Source of the DNA: Polaribacter gangjinensis
GTDB taxonomy: Bacteria > Bacteroidota > Bacteroidia > Flavobacteriales > Flavobacteriaceae
Direction of reading: 5' to 3'
Assembly: GCF_038024125.1 (NCBI RefSeq)
Contig: NZ_CP150662.1
Span: 2,249,501 to 2,313,500, forward strand
DNA length: 64,000 bases
Positions 1 to 10,200 of this stretch are shown here, piece by piece. The notes beneath the pieces are model-generated. The model was not told the origin of the DNA, made no database searches, and saw only the letters and a list, made by a program, of their open reading frames with translations. How positions within the stretch are numbered: position 1 is the first letter of the stretch; every line of letters starts with the position of its first letter. The position numbers and the translations under genes are program-made.

Positions 1-412
1 GAGTTAGCGGAATATTTAAATGATTTGCCACTTTTGATGGTACAAATTTATCTAACTGATAATTTTTATATTTTGCCCATCCATTAAAATTGAAATTGAT
101 GGCTTCTCTTTTTGATCCATTTTGAACGATGATTGGTCCTGAATCGCGCATCCAACTTCTGTTGGTTTTATGAATGATGAAAGACACTTTTTCTAATGGG
201 ACATGTGCCATTAGCAACATTTCAGTAACTTTTTCTTGTAGTTTTTTATCAGCAACAACTAAGAAAACGGTTTCAACAGCTGTAATTTTTTTGATAAACT
301 CAACAAAAGCCCATTGAATTGCACCATATTTTCCTGGCCAATCATTGCCATTGTGAGGAAAACAAAGCAAGATGCCTTCTTGGTTTTCCCATTCTGCTGG
401 AAATCTTCTCAT
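1..412 (-). CDS. aguA: Agmatine deiminase, N-terminal part (cut by the window edge)
   Basis: Hydrolyses agmatine to N-carbamoylputrescine in the cytoplasm, the step before AguB in putrescine synthesis from arginine. The visible 137 residues start RRFPAEWENQEG and carry WMRDSGP at 87-93, the guanidine-binding signature of the peptidyl-arginine/agmatine deiminase family, followed by FNFNGWAKY near 107-115. The rest, including the catalytic His and Cys, lies beyond base 1. The ATG overlaps the last base of the aguB stop codon (TGATG), so the pair is probably translationally coupled. A family member acting on protein arginine is possible, but the adjoining aguB makes the agmatine role much likelier. 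Confidence 0.93.
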   Translation of the reverse strand, partial: MRRFPAEWENQEGILLCFPHNGNDWPGKYGAIQWAFVEFIKKITAVETVFLVVADKKLQEKVTEMLLMAHVPLEKVSFIIHKTNRSWMRDSGPIIVQNGSKREAINFNFNGWAKYKNYQLDKFVPSKVANHLNIPLT

Positions 413-1299
413 CAATCTATCGCTCTTTTTGTGATGTCACCAAAAGCATCAATTCTTCTATCTCTAAAAAATGGCCAATTCTGACGTACATTTTCTTGCA
501 AATCCAAATTTACTTCAGCAATCAATATTTCTTCTTTGTCATGAGATGCTTGTGCTAAAATTTCTCCTTGAGGACCTGCAATAAAGGATGCTCCCCAAAA
601 TTCCAATCCATCAGTATCTGGTATGTATTTTTCTAAACCAATTCTGTTTGCTGCTGCTACATAAACGCCATTTGCAACTGCATGTCCTTTCATCACATTC
701 ATCCAAGCACCATACTGATTTTCACCATATTGAGCTTTTTCTTTAGGATGCCAACCAATAGCAGTTGGATAAAACAATACTTCTGCTCCTTTCAACGCAG
801 TTAGTCTTGCAGCTTCAGGATACCATTGATCCCAGCAAATCAACACTCCCACTTTTCCTTTGTTGGTTTGGTTTGATTTAAAGCCTAAATCACCAGGAGT
901 AAAATAGAATTTTTCGTAAAAGTGAGGGTCATCTGGAATGTGCATTTTGCGATACAAGCCAGCTTCAGTTCCATCAGTATCAATAATGTAAGCACTGTTG
1001 TGATAAATACCTGCCATGCGTTTTTCAAAAAAAGGCACAACGATTACGACACCTAATTCTTTGGCTAATTCGCTAAAAGCAGTAAACGAAATGCTATACA
1101 AAGGCTCAGCATAAGCAAAATTATCTGTATCTTCACTTTGACAGAAATAATGACTGCTATACAATTCTGGTAAAGAAATTACTTCTGCGCCTTTTCCGGC
1201 AGCATCTCTTACCCATTGCAAACACTTTTTAAGGTTATTCTCTGGAGTGTTATTAAGGTTTAATTGAATAACTGCTATTTTATAGGTGTTCTTCATCAT
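412..1299 (-). CDS. aguB: N-carbamoylputrescine amidase
   Basis: Nitrilase-superfamily enzyme that hydrolyses N-carbamoylputrescine to putrescine, CO2 and ammonia. The catalytic triad is visible: Glu45 in SLPELYSSHYF, Lys118 in YRKMHIPDD and Cys155 in LICWDQWYPEAARL. The long DPHFYEKFYFTPGD segment after the lysine is typical of AguB. Length is 295 residues, normal for the family. Two ATG codons are adjacent (1299 and 1296). A longer reading back to 1320 is disfavoured because it would start inside the -7 promoter box at 1318-1325. It is followed without a gap by aguA, so agmatine is converted to putrescine by one transcript. Confidence 0.94.
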   Translation of the reverse strand: MMKNTYKIAVIQLNLNNTPENNLKKCLQWVRDAAGKGAEVISLPELYSSHYFCQSEDTDNFAYAEPLYSISFTAFSELAKELGVVIVVPFFEKRMAGIYHNSAYIIDTDGTEAGLYRKMHIPDDPHFYEKFYFTPGDLGFKSNQTNKGKVGVLICWDQWYPEAARLTALKGAEVLFYPTAIGWHPKEKAQYGENQYGAWMNVMKGHAVANGVYVAAANRIGLEKYIPDTDGLEFWGASFIAGPQGEILAQASHDKEEILIAEVNLDLQENVRQNWPFFRDRRIDAFGDITKRAID

Positions 1300-1317
1300 C
1301 AGTTGAAATTTGAAGCA

Positions 1318-1325
1318 CAAAAGTA
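1318..1325 (-). promoter_or_regulatory. -7 promoter box of aguB-aguA
   Basis: TACTTTTG on the minus strand fits the Bacteroidota -7 consensus TAnnTTTG and lies about 19 bases upstream of the chosen ATG. No good -33 TTTG is seen at the usual spacing. Just upstream (about 1342-1380) is a quasi-tandem run of GTTTAAGG-like units without coding potential. Confidence 0.5.
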
Positions 1326-1398
1326 TGAATTTCTATGAAATTGTTTAAGGGTTTAAAGGTTTAACTGTTTGAAGGTTTAATTAGTCAGGAGTTTTTTA

Positions 1399-2820
1399 TC
1401 AAAATCCGAATAAGAAGAAACTTGCAATTGTAAACAAAATCAAAACGATAGGGCCAAATAATCCTATAAACAATCCTCCAGGAAAAAATTCTTTTTGATT
1501 TACAATTCCCAAACTATATGCTACCGCATTTGGTGGAGTAGAAACAGGAAGTAGTAACGCACAAGAAGCTGTTAATCCGATAATTACAGGTAAAAATGCT
1601 ACGTTTGCTCCCGGAATTAAACTTACTAACGAAATTCCAACTGGCACTAAAATTGTTGTAGCAGCAGTGTTACTCATAAAGTTAGATAATAACACTGAAA
1701 CATAACCAAAAAGAGCAATTAGAATGTAGTAATTCAATTCAAAATTTTGAATACTCTGTACAAAATACTCTGCAATTCCCTGTTCTTTTATTGCCAAACC
1801 TAGTGATAATCCACCAGCAACCAACATCAAAGTGTCCCAAGGTAATTTTCTAACATCTTCAGAATCAACAATTCCAAGCATGGTTAGTAGTACAATTGGC
1901 AAACCAGAAACTACAGCAACAGGAATTCCTGTCCATTGAGAAGTTAACCATAATGTAAGTGTACAAACTAGCACAATCAACACAATATTTTTTTTGATTT
2001 TATCTTCGCTTGTCGGTTCTTCCTTTTCGGCATTTAAAAAATCTAGAGAAATGTGTTGCGTTTTTAATTGATATCGTTTTTCTAATAATTTAAAGAATAA
2101 GAATACTAGTAATATTGCTGCAGGAACTCCAATAATCATCCATTCAATAAATGAAATTTGAACCCCAACTCCTTCTAAAGCACCCACTGCAATTGCGTTT
2201 GGAGCAGAACCAATGATGGTTCCCATTCCGCCTAAAGATGCAGCTGCAGGAACACCAATTACCAAAGCACGTGACAAAGTTGAATCTTTTCCTAAGGTAA
2301 AAATGAGTGGTGCAATTGAGGCTAAAATCATAGAAGTTGTTGCAGTATTACTCATCAACATTGATAAAATTGCGGTTACCATCATGATTCCTAATAGAAT
2401 ATTTTTAGAATCGTTTCCTAATTTTGGAAGAATGAATTTTAATAAAGATTCATCCAACTTTGTTTTTTTCATACTTTCTGCTAGGAAAAACCCGCCTAAA
2501 AAAAGCCAAATAACGCCATCAGACCAAGTTTGGACGTATTGTTTTACATCAATTTCTGGAGTTCGTCCCATGGAGAAGACCAAAAAACCGATAATTAAAA
2601 TTCCGACTGCAAAGGGCGGAATTGCTTCAGTAATCCACAATCCAATAGAGACAAAAAGTAAAAACATGGTATAATCTTGTGTCGCAGTAAAAGCGTCATC
2701 ACGTAATACATACACTAAAAAAAAGGATACTAAAAGTGTGGCTAAAAAGAAAATAATTTTCGTTTGTCTTTCTATTTTTTTGGTATATTTCGAAAGAGAA
2801 TAGGTTCTAGAATCTGACAT
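1399..2820 (-). CDS. SLC13/DASS-family sodium:anion symporter
   Basis: Inner membrane transporter of the divalent anion:sodium symporter family, which import di- and tricarboxylates or sulfate with Na+. The 473-residue protein has about a dozen hydrophobic segments. The two diagnostic Ser-Asn-Thr signatures of this family are present, SNTATTSMI near 156 and SNTAATTIL near 385, one in each inverted repeat half. A short hydrophilic loop (EKEEPTSEDKIKK) near 265 separates the halves. It lies 29 bases downstream of the DUF2490 gene on the same strand. The substrate cannot be told from the sequence; a C4-dicarboxylate or citrate is the usual inference. Confidence 0.88.
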   Translation of the reverse strand: MSDSRTYSLSKYTKKIERQTKIIFFLATLLVSFFLVYVLRDDAFTATQDYTMFLLFVSIGLWITEAIPPFAVGILIIGFLVFSMGRTPEIDVKQYVQTWSDGVIWLFLGGFFLAESMKKTKLDESLLKFILPKLGNDSKNILLGIMMVTAILSMLMSNTATTSMILASIAPLIFTLGKDSTLSRALVIGVPAAASLGGMGTIIGSAPNAIAVGALEGVGVQISFIEWMIIGVPAAILLVFLFFKLLEKRYQLKTQHISLDFLNAEKEEPTSEDKIKKNIVLIVLVCTLTLWLTSQWTGIPVAVVSGLPIVLLTMLGIVDSEDVRKLPWDTLMLVAGGLSLGLAIKEQGIAEYFVQSIQNFELNYYILIALFGYVSVLLSNFMSNTAATTILVPVGISLVSLIPGANVAFLPVIIGLTASCALLLPVSTPPNAVAYSLGIVNQKEFFPGGLFIGLFGPIVLILFTIASFFLFGF

Positions 2821-2849
2821 GGTTACTTGATTTTAAGAATAGTAGCAAT

Positions 2850-3590
2850 TTATTTTTTTGATTTTCTAAGGTCGAAATTATGAAAAACCATTAACATAGC
2901 CGTGTTTGCCATAATTTTATTTCCACTTACAGGCGGATTTTTAATCATATTGATATATCCAACTTGTATTTTCATGTTGTCGAATTTATAACCAATTCCT
3001 AGTGTAAATCGATTTTGATTCAATCGAAAACCATTGGTGATGTTTTTTCCGCTATCAAATAAAATTTCATTAAAGCTGTATGCGTACCACTCTGTGTTTT
3101 TTTCGATATTTTTTGAAATTGGATACGAAGCCATCAAAAAGTAACGCCAACGCCAATTGAATTCAAACTCGTCTAATAAAATGTTGTTTACCATTCGTTG
3201 TTTAAAACGTGCATCATATCGAAAACGATTGGTAATTGTAAATTTATCTAGCTTAAAACTTGCGGTAGTTTGTCCCCAAGGACGGTATTCGTTTTTTGTT
3301 GGAATCGCTTCATTTCGGCTATATAGCCACAAACGAGCAAAGCCTAATGTAGTAGTTCCTTTTACTTTTTCGCTAAAATTAAAACGACAAGTTACTCCAG
3401 TTCGCAATATCAAAAAACTTTCAGGGACATAATGAGCATCGTTCCAAAGAGATATTTTGTCACTTACTTTTGTGTCTGTAATGTAACCTACCCAAACCTG
3501 ATTTTCATAAATAAAATCCTCTTGAGAAAAAGATTGAAAACTTTGAAAAAGAATCCAAAGGAAACATCCAATTTTTGTAATTCGTTTCAT
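2850..3590 (-). CDS. DUF2490 family outer membrane protein
   Basis: 246-residue secreted protein with a signal peptide (KIGCFLWILFQSFQSFSQ) followed by alternating-residue beta strands rich in aromatic residues, for example VWVGYITDT, RFRYDARFKQR and FTLGIGYKFD. The order VWVGY...ISLWNDAHYVPESF...RTG...NRFRYDARF...NRFTLGIGY matches the DUF2490 family, predicted small outer membrane beta-barrels of unknown function in Bacteroidota. It is first in a two-gene operon with the DASS transporter, which suggests a passive outer membrane partner for the same solute, but that is inference only. Confidence 0.8.
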   Translation of the reverse strand: MKRITKIGCFLWILFQSFQSFSQEDFIYENQVWVGYITDTKVSDKISLWNDAHYVPESFLILRTGVTCRFNFSEKVKGTTTLGFARLWLYSRNEAIPTKNEYRPWGQTTASFKLDKFTITNRFRYDARFKQRMVNNILLDEFEFNWRWRYFLMASYPISKNIEKNTEWYAYSFNEILFDSGKNITNGFRLNQNRFTLGIGYKFDNMKIQVGYINMIKNPPVSGNKIMANTAMLMVFHNFDLRKSKK

Positions 3591-3613
3591 TTTGTTTGAT
3601 TAGAATACGACTA

Positions 3614-3621
3614 CAAAAATA
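3614..3621 (-). promoter_or_regulatory. -7 promoter box of the DUF2490-DASS operon
   Basis: TATTTTTG on the minus strand, 23 bases upstream of the DUF2490 ATG, fits TAnnTTTG. No -33 box is evident at the normal spacing. Confidence 0.45.
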
Positions 3622-3746
3622 GGAATGATTCTTAGATGAAAAAGGTGATAAATGTCATAAAAACCCTTTAAAATAAGGAAATCTACGCAAACGTTATCGT
3701 TTAAAAATTTGATTTTTATGAATGTTCCTTGATATAATTTTTTCAA

Positions 3747-4775
3747 TTAACTGAAATATTTTTTTCGCAACCAAAAGGAAACACGAACCAAAAGAATTAA
3801 CGCAGGCACTTCTACTAAAGGGCCAATAACACCCGCAAAAGCTTGTCCAGAGTTTAGTCCAAAAACGGCAATAGCTACTGCAATTGCTAATTCAAAATTA
3901 TTTCCAGCTGCTGTAAAAGCAACAGCTGCAGTTTTATCATAAGTGCCTCCCATTGCTTTTGTGAAGAAAAATCCGAAGAAAAACATCAAGGCAAAATAGA
4001 TTAATAAAGGAACTGCAATGATTAAAACATCCATTGGAATTTCAACAATCAACTCACCTTTTAGCGAAAACATCACTACAATTGTAAAAAGCAACGCTAC
4101 TAATGTGAGTGGCGAAATACTTGGGATGAATTTTTCATCGTACCAAGATGCACCTTTCAGTTTTATCATGAAAAATCTACTCAATATGCCCAATAAAAAT
4201 GGAATCCCTAAATAGATAGCAACTGATTCTGCAATTGTAACTATTGAAATATCAACAATTGCACCTTCAAATCCGAAATAAGGAGGTAAAATGGTAATAA
4301 AAAGCCACGCGTAAAAGCTGTAAGCAAATACTTGAAAAATACTATTCAAAGCCACTAATCCTGCTCCATATTCACTGTTTCCTTCAGCTAAATCATTCCA
4401 AACCAGCACCATAGCAATACATCTTGCCAATCCAATTAGAATCAAACCAACCATATATTCTGGATAGTCTTGTAAAAAAGCAATTGCCAATATAAACATT
4501 AAAACTGGCCCAACAATCCAATTGAGAATCAGAGAAATAGAAAGAAATTTTGTGTTTTGAAATACTTTTGGAAGCAATCCATAATTCACTTTTGCCAAAG
4601 GCGGATACATCATTAAAATCAATCCAATTGCAATAGGAATATTTGTAGTTCCACTATTAAATGAATTGATAAAATCAGGAAAAGTTGGAATAAAATATCC
4701 CAAACTTACCCCAATAATCATGGCAATAAAAATCCAAAGTGTAAGATTTTTATCTAAAAACGAAAGCTTTTTCAT
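3747..4775 (-). CDS. acr3: ACR3-family arsenite efflux transporter
   Basis: Inner membrane carrier that exports arsenite, driven by the proton gradient. The 342-residue protein has about ten membrane segments. It contains the ACR3 hallmark segment [19 protein letters not shown], with the essential cysteine at residue 119, followed by [19 protein letters not shown]. It is last in a four-gene arsenic operon (arsR, DUF6428 gene, arsC-like gene, acr3), 17 bases after the arsC-like stop. ACR3 rather than ArsB is clear from these motifs. Confidence 0.95.
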   Translation of the reverse strand: MKKLSFLDKNLTLWIFIAMIIGVSLGYFIPTFPDFINSFNSGTTNIPIAIGLILMMYPPLAKVNYGLLPKVFQNTKFLSISLILNWIVGPVLMFILAIAFLQDYPEYMVGLILIGLARCIAMVLVWNDLAEGNSEYGAGLVALNSIFQVFAYSFYAWLFITILPPYFGFEGAIVDISIVTIAESVAIYLGIPFLLGILSRFFMIKLKGASWYDEKFIPSISPLTLVALLFTIVVMFSLKGELIVEIPMDVLIIAVPLLIYFALMFFFGFFFTKAMGGTYDKTAAVAFTAAGNNFELAIAVAIAVFGLNSGQAFAGVIGPLVEVPALILLVRVSFWLRKKYFS

Positions 4776-4792
4776 CAGAATATTTTTTGATA

Positions 4793-5419
4793 CTACAGGT
4801 TGATGTTTTCAAAAACAAATTTCAATTCTGTAGCAATTTGCAAACTGCGTTCTTGATATTTTTCAGCCTGTTGTGGTGTATTGTCAAACGCTTTTGGATC
4901 TAAAAACATGATTGGAATTCGTTTTTCAGCTCCAGGTACAAAAGGACAAGCTTCATTTGCAGAATCACAAGTCATGATTGCCACAAACTGATTTCTAGGA
5001 TTGAAATCGTCATCCATTTTTTTTGAAAATCCAATTATTGGATGTTCATTCTCAGCATATTTTATGGCATATACTGGATTTTTTCCTTCAGAAAGTTGCT
5101 GAATTTTAAATCCTGAATTTTGTAATGTTTTTGCTGCCATTGGAAAAAGTGCTGTAGATTCAGTTCCTCCTGAGTAGCAAAACACATTGTCAATTCCGAA
5201 ATATGTTGCCATCGTTTGCGCCCAAACTTGCGATAAATGACTTCTTCTAGAATTGTGTGTACAAATAAAATTGATGCGAATTTGCTCTTTTGAAACAACT
5301 TTTAATTGGATATAAACTATCAAATTTTGTAGGATTTCTTTTCTTTCTGAAGAAATTGAAGCTGTGTTTAAAGAATTGATAACTGATTCAATATCAGTAA
5401 ATATAGATGATTTTTTCAT
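4793..5419 (-). CDS. arsC: ArsC-type low-molecular-weight phosphatase / arsenate reductase
   Basis: Cytoplasmic protein of the low-molecular-weight tyrosine phosphatase fold, probably reducing arsenate to arsenite for export by Acr3. The phosphate-binding CX5R loop is at 53-59 (CTHNSRR), followed by [13 protein letters not shown] later Asp-Pro pair (LDPKAFDN) could supply the general acid. Further cysteines (CYSGG near 81, [10 protein letters not shown] near 153-160) are where thioredoxin-coupled ArsC proteins carry their resolving cysteines, but I cannot assign them. At 208 residues it is longer than classic ArsC (about 130) because of an N-terminal helical extension of about 45 residues. 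Function inferred from fold plus operon. Confidence 0.85.
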   Translation of the reverse strand: MKKSSIFTDIESVINSLNTASISSERKEILQNLIVYIQLKVVSKEQIRINFICTHNSRRSHLSQVWAQTMATYFGIDNVFCYSGGTESTALFPMAAKTLQNSGFKIQQLSEGKNPVYAIKYAENEHPIIGFSKKMDDDFNPRNQFVAIMTCDSANEACPFVPGAEKRIPIMFLDPKAFDNTPQQAEKYQERSLQIATELKFVFENINL

Positions 5420-5440
5420 GAATAATTTAGTTTTAATTTC

Positions 5441-5908
5441 TTAACAACATCCACTTTTTGGTGAGCAACAAGATGAAGCAGTTATTTCTGAAAGACGTAC
5501 TTTTGGTTTTTCAGCGGGAATGCCACAAGCGTCTTTTGCTAAACAGTCTGTTTGTTTTGTGGTCAATAAAAAATGGGTTCCGTCAAAATCCAATCCGAAT
5601 TTTTGAATGGTATTTCCTTGATATTCTACTTCAATTTCGTTGTTGTCAATAGCCAAGTTTTTTTCAGATAATTCAATGATTTTCAATAATTTTTCTGGAT
5701 GCAATCTATGGTCATAATCGTTTGCATTCCACAATTGAAAATTAACAACAGTTTCTTTTCTAACAGTTCCTCCACAATCTATAAAACGTTTGGTGATTTC
5801 TCCAACTTCAGTTACGTGAAAATGATTGGGAACCAAACTTTGGTCAGGCAATTGAAAAGCTATAGTTTGTAATTGCTTTAATACTTCTTTTACTTCAGAT
5901 AATTTCAT
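5441..5908 (-). CDS. DUF6428 family protein of the arsenic operon
   Basis: 155-residue soluble protein resembling DUF6428, a family of unknown function seen beside arsenic resistance genes in Bacteroidota. No enzyme motif is recognisable. Potential metal-binding residues include the HFH motif near 29-31 (VPNHFHVTE), a cysteine in FIDCGGTVRKE, CLAKDACGIP near 122-128, and a tail with paired cysteines (SSCCSPKSGCC). It is second in the arsR-DUF6428-arsC-acr3 operon, with its own operator-like motif directly upstream. A role in arsenic or thiolate binding is inference from the cysteines and context. Confidence 0.8.
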   Translation of the reverse strand: MKLSEVKEVLKQLQTIAFQLPDQSLVPNHFHVTEVGEITKRFIDCGGTVRKETVVNFQLWNANDYDHRLHPEKLLKIIELSEKNLAIDNNEIEVEYQGNTIQKFGLDFDGTHFLLTTKQTDCLAKDACGIPAEKPKVRLSEITASSCCSPKSGCC

Positions 5909-5920
5909 TTTTATTTGTTT

Positions 5921-5936
5921 ATTGCGATTTTACGAT
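5921..5936. promoter_or_regulatory. Candidate ArsR operator, second site
   Basis: ATTGCGATTTTACGAT lies 12 bases before the DUF6428 start and differs at only two positions from the motif before arsR. Its halves form an imperfect dyad, as expected for an ArsR dimer site. Confidence 0.55.
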
Positions 5937-5954
5937 GAATGTTTTTAAATTTTT

Positions 5955-6284
5955 TTAACAGCAATCAAATTTTGAGATGTCTTGATTTAAAAATGCTTGT
6001 AATACTTTTTTCATTTCAGTCCAATTTTCTTGATCAATACAATAGCAAACACTGGTTCCATCAATAGTTCCTTTGATGATTCCTAGTTGTTTTAATTCTT
6101 TTAAATGTTGAGAAATGGTGGGTTGTGCCAAACCAATTTCGTTGACTAAATCTCCACAAACGCAAGCATCAATTGAAAATAATCGCTGTAAAATGGCTAC
6201 TCTTGCAGGATGTCCTAATACTTTTGCAAATAAGGCAATTTTGTTTTGTTCGTCTGAAAAAATTTCAGTTTTGGTAATTCCCAT
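5955..6284 (-). CDS. arsR: ArsR/SmtB-family arsenite-responsive repressor
   Basis: 109-residue winged-helix repressor that releases operator DNA when arsenite binds its cysteines. The segment VLGHPARVAILQRL is the usual start of the fold. The metal-sensing CVC motif (Cys41, Cys43 in ACVCGDLVNEIG) sits at the beginning of the helix-turn-helix, as in arsenic-sensing ArsR. The recognition helix is LAQPTISQHLKELKQLGII. The protein ends in CC, which may add a ligand. It opens the arsenic operon and is preceded by an operator-like dyad, consistent with autoregulation. Confidence 0.93.
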   Translation of the reverse strand: MGITKTEIFSDEQNKIALFAKVLGHPARVAILQRLFSIDACVCGDLVNEIGLAQPTISQHLKELKQLGIIKGTIDGTSVCYCIDQENWTEMKKVLQAFLNQDISKFDCC

Positions 6285-6299
6285 GACATTGATTTGTTG

Positions 6300-6315
6300 A
6301 TTGCAATATTACGAT
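6300..6315. promoter_or_regulatory. Candidate ArsR operator, first site
   Basis: ATTGCAATATTACGAT is an imperfect dyad (6 of 8 half-site positions match) 15 bases upstream of the arsR ATG. On the minus strand it includes TAATATTG, one base off the -7 consensus, so a bound repressor would cover the promoter. A near copy recurs at 5921-5936. Confidence 0.6.
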
Positions 6316-6360
6316 TAATATAATTGAAATCAAAAATAAAATGGAACTATTTTAAGATCA

Positions 6361-7218
6361 TTATTTTTTAACTCGAAAACTCTCAAAAAGAACTGCTCCT
6401 AAAATCAGTGAACCACCAATAAAAGTGTTTATTTCAGGAATTTCTGACAAGAAAAAAAATGCCATGATGATTCCGAAAACAGGTTGTAAACTACTGATAA
6501 TACTTGTTGTTGTAGCTGAAAAAAACTTTAATGAATGCAATAATATACTGTGACCGATGGCAGTTGTTACAAAAGCGAGGATCAATACATAAGGCCATTG
6601 TGTTTGCAAACCTGACAAATCCATATAAAACAGCGTTGGAAATAGCAATACACTAATAATTACAACTTGATAAAACATCAATACTGTTCCATCGTAATTT
6701 GTGGCATGTTTTTTTAAAATCAAGATTCTGAAAGCATAACAAAATGCTGAAAAAACTCCGAAAAGAATGCCTTTTACTTGAGTACTTTCTAGATCAAATT
6801 TTGGAGTTAAAATATACAAACCTATTAAAATTAGAACCCCAAAAAATAGATGAATTGCTTGGAATTTTACCTTTAAAATCAGTGGTTCTAAAATAGCTAT
6901 AATTACTGGAAATGTATATAAACTCAACATTCCTAAAGCGACATTAGAGAGTTTTAAAGCATAAAAATACGTAATCCAATGAGCGCCCATTAAAATTCCG
7001 CCAATCAAAAACGGAATGTATTCTTTTGGATGTTGTACTTTAAGAGATGTTTTTTTGATTTTTAAAAAAATATATAAAAAAATCACCGCTAAAATAGAAC
7101 GAAACCAAATGATGATTTCTGTTGGCAATGCAATATATCTTCCTAAAACACCAGAAGTACTTATTAAAAGTACTGCTAACAAAAGCCCTAAAAATTGTTT
7201 GAAAGTAGTTTGTTCCAT
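6361..7218 (-). CDS. EamA/DMT-family transporter
   Basis: 285-residue inner membrane protein with ten hydrophobic segments arranged as two EamA halves. Each half has the family's features: GRYIALPTEIIIWFRS early in the first, and AFCYAFRILILKK plus SSLQPVFGIIMAFFFLSE in the second. Drug/metabolite transporters of this type export amino acids, nucleotide precursors or other small molecules; the substrate is not predictable here. Its ATG overlaps the last base of the mfd stop codon (TGATG), so it is probably translated by coupling to mfd although it has no obvious functional link. Confidence 0.85.
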   Translation of the reverse strand: MEQTTFKQFLGLLLAVLLISTSGVLGRYIALPTEIIIWFRSILAVIFLYIFLKIKKTSLKVQHPKEYIPFLIGGILMGAHWITYFYALKLSNVALGMLSLYTFPVIIAILEPLILKVKFQAIHLFFGVLILIGLYILTPKFDLESTQVKGILFGVFSAFCYAFRILILKKHATNYDGTVLMFYQVVIISVLLFPTLFYMDLSGLQTQWPYVLILAFVTTAIGHSILLHSLKFFSATTTSIISSLQPVFGIIMAFFFLSEIPEINTFIGGSLILGAVLFESFRVKK

Positions 7219-10200
7219 CAAATATTGGCTAGCGTTTCAAGCGCTTTTTTAACAGTATCAATTTTGATAAAAGTAATCAGCAAACGCAAGCCATTATTGG
7301 TTTCTTTTTCTTTCATCACGCAATCTTTAGAATGCTGCTGAACATATTTTAAAAATCGTGTAAAAGTTTCTGTTTGATAAAAATTACTTTGCTGATCAGC
7401 CACAAAATACCCAACCATTCTTTTTTGTTTTAGGATGATTTTTTCCAAACCTAATTTTTTTGCCAACCATTTTATTCGAACAGAATCTAGCAAATCATCC
7501 ACTTCAGTTGGGAGTTCTCCAAATCTATCAATCAATTGTTTTTCAAACTCTTGCAGTTCGTTTTCGGTAGTTAATTCGCCTAATTTATTGTATAAACTCA
7601 ATCTTTCTGTTACAGAATTTATATAATCATCAGGAAATAAAATCTCGAAATCGGTATCAATTTGAACCTCTTTTACAAACTCTTTTGGCGTATTTTCAAC
7701 TTCAGGATACAAGTCTTTGAACTCGTTTTCTTTCAATTCTTCAATGGCTTCTTGCAATATTTTTTGATAAGTATCAAAACCAATATCGTTGATAAATCCA
7801 CTTTGTTCACCACCCAATAAATCGCCTGCACCACGAATTTCTAAGTCTTTCATGGCAATGTTAATGCCACTTCCTAAATCCGCAAAAACCTCTAAAGCTG
7901 TGATTCTTTTTCGAGCATCATCAGTCATCATATGATAAGGTGGCGTTATGAAATAACAAAACGCTTTTTTGTTAGAACGCCCAACTCTGCCTCGCATTTG
8001 ATGCAAATCAGACAATCCAAAATTGTTGGCATTATTGATAAAAATCGTATTTGCATTTGGTACATCCAAACCACTTTCAATGATGGTTGTAGATACCAAA
8101 ACATCAAATTCACCATTCATAAAAGACAACATCAAATTTTCTAGTTTTTTGCCTTCCATTTGTCCATGACCAATTCCGATTTTGGCTGATGGTAATAAAC
8201 GTTGCAACAAACCTGCAACTTCTTGAATATTTTCAATTCTATTATGAATAAAAAATACTTGACCACCTCTTGAAATTTCGTAAGAAATGGCATCTCTAAT
8301 CGTTTCTTCAGAAAATCGAATCACATGACTTTCTATAGGATGTCTGTTTGGTGGAGGCGTTTTTATGACAGATAAATCTCTGGCAGCCATCAAACTAAAT
8401 TGCAATGTTCTTGGAATTGGAGTTGCTGTGAGCGTTAACGTATCTACATTTTCTTTGAGCGTTTTCAGTTTGTCTTTTACAGCCACACCAAATTTTTGTT
8501 CTTCATCGATAATCAATAATCCCAAATCTTTGAATTTCAATTTTTGATTTGTCAATTGATGCGTTCCAATAATAATATCAACAGCTCCCGAATTTACACC
8601 TTCAATTGCTTCGGATTTTTCTTTGGTAGTTCTAAAACGATTCAAATAATCAATTTTGATTGGAAAATCTCTCAAACGTTCAGAAAATGTTTGAAAATGT
8701 TGAAAAGCCAAAATGGTTGTAGGTACTAAAATTGCGACTTGTTTTCCGTTATCAACTGCTTTAAATGCAGCTCTTACAGCCACTTCTGTTTTTCCAAAAC
8801 CAACATCACCACAAACCAATCTGTCCATAGGTTGTGCTTTTTCCATGTCATTTTTCACTTCTTGTGTAGCTGAAAATTGATCAGGAGTATCTTCGTAAAT
8901 AAAGCTACTTTCCAATTCGTGTTGCATGTGTGTGTCAGGTCCAAATGCAAATCCTTTTTCTAATTTTCTTTTGGCATACAATTGAATCAAATTAAACGCA
9001 ATATGTTTGACACGCGCTTTGGTTTTTTGAGTGATTTTTTTCCAAGAACCTGAACCTAATTTGTATATTTTAGGAGGTTTGCCATCTTTGCCATTGAATT
9101 TCGAAATTTTGTGTAGTGAATGAATACTCACATACAAAATATCTCTGTCTCCATAAATCAGCTTAATGGCTTCCTGTTTTTTACCATTTACATCAATTTT
9201 TTGCAATCCAGCAAACTTTCCAATTCCATGATCCATGTGTGTTACAAAATCACCAATTTCTAATTTATTGAGTTCTTGCAACGTAATTGCTTGCTTTTTG
9301 GCATAGCCATTTTTGAGTCGGAATTTGTGATAACGTTCAAAAATTTGATGATCTGTATAACAAACTATTTTTTGCTCAACATCAACAAACCCTTCATATA
9401 GTGGAAAAACAACCGTTTCATAATGCACTTTTTCAGTGGCATCATCAAAAATATCGTGAAAGCGTTTTGCTTGTTGTTCGTTGGCACAAAAAATATAATT
9501 TGTAAATCCGGCTTTGTGATGTTCTTTTAAATCTTCAATTAACAGAGAAAATTGTTTGTTAAACGAAGGTTGAGGTTGAGTTTTGAACGAGATATCTTCT
9601 AAATCTTGCGAAATTTTTGAAGTCATTTCAACAAGTGTAAAATCGTTCATTTGCTGTTTGATGAACTCACCATTACAAAACAATTCTGATGGTTTTGCAT
9701 GTTTGATTTCTTTAGAAAGTTTTAGAAAAGCTTCTTCTGCTGTTGCATAAAATTTATCTAAACTTCCTGAAATTAGACCGATATTTTTGGCGAAAATTTT
9801 TGTTTTCGGAGATATATATGTTAAAAAACTTTCTCTGTTTTCTTGCAATGTTTTGTTTTCAACATTGGGAATGATGGCAACTTTTTTTAGTTTTTCTTTA
9901 GACAATTGTGTCTCTACATCAAAAGTTCGAATACTGTCAATTTCATCGCCAAAAAACTCGATTCTGTATGGCTCGTTATTGGAAAATGAAAACACATCAA
10001 TAATTCCACCTCTTACAGAAAAATCGCCAGGTTCAGTTACAAAATCTACTCTTTTAAACTTGTAATCAAACAACATTTCGTTTACAAAATCGAGTGATAA
10101 AGAATCTTCGACTGCAATTTTAAGTGTGTTTTTTTCAAGTTCTTTTTTGGTAACTACTTTTTCAAATAAAGCAGTTGGATAGGTCACAATTATTGCAGAT

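Noticed and set aside
2213-2674. A 153-codon plus-strand reading frame opposite the DASS transporter
   Set aside because: It lies entirely within a well-conserved gene on the other strand and has no recognisable protein features.
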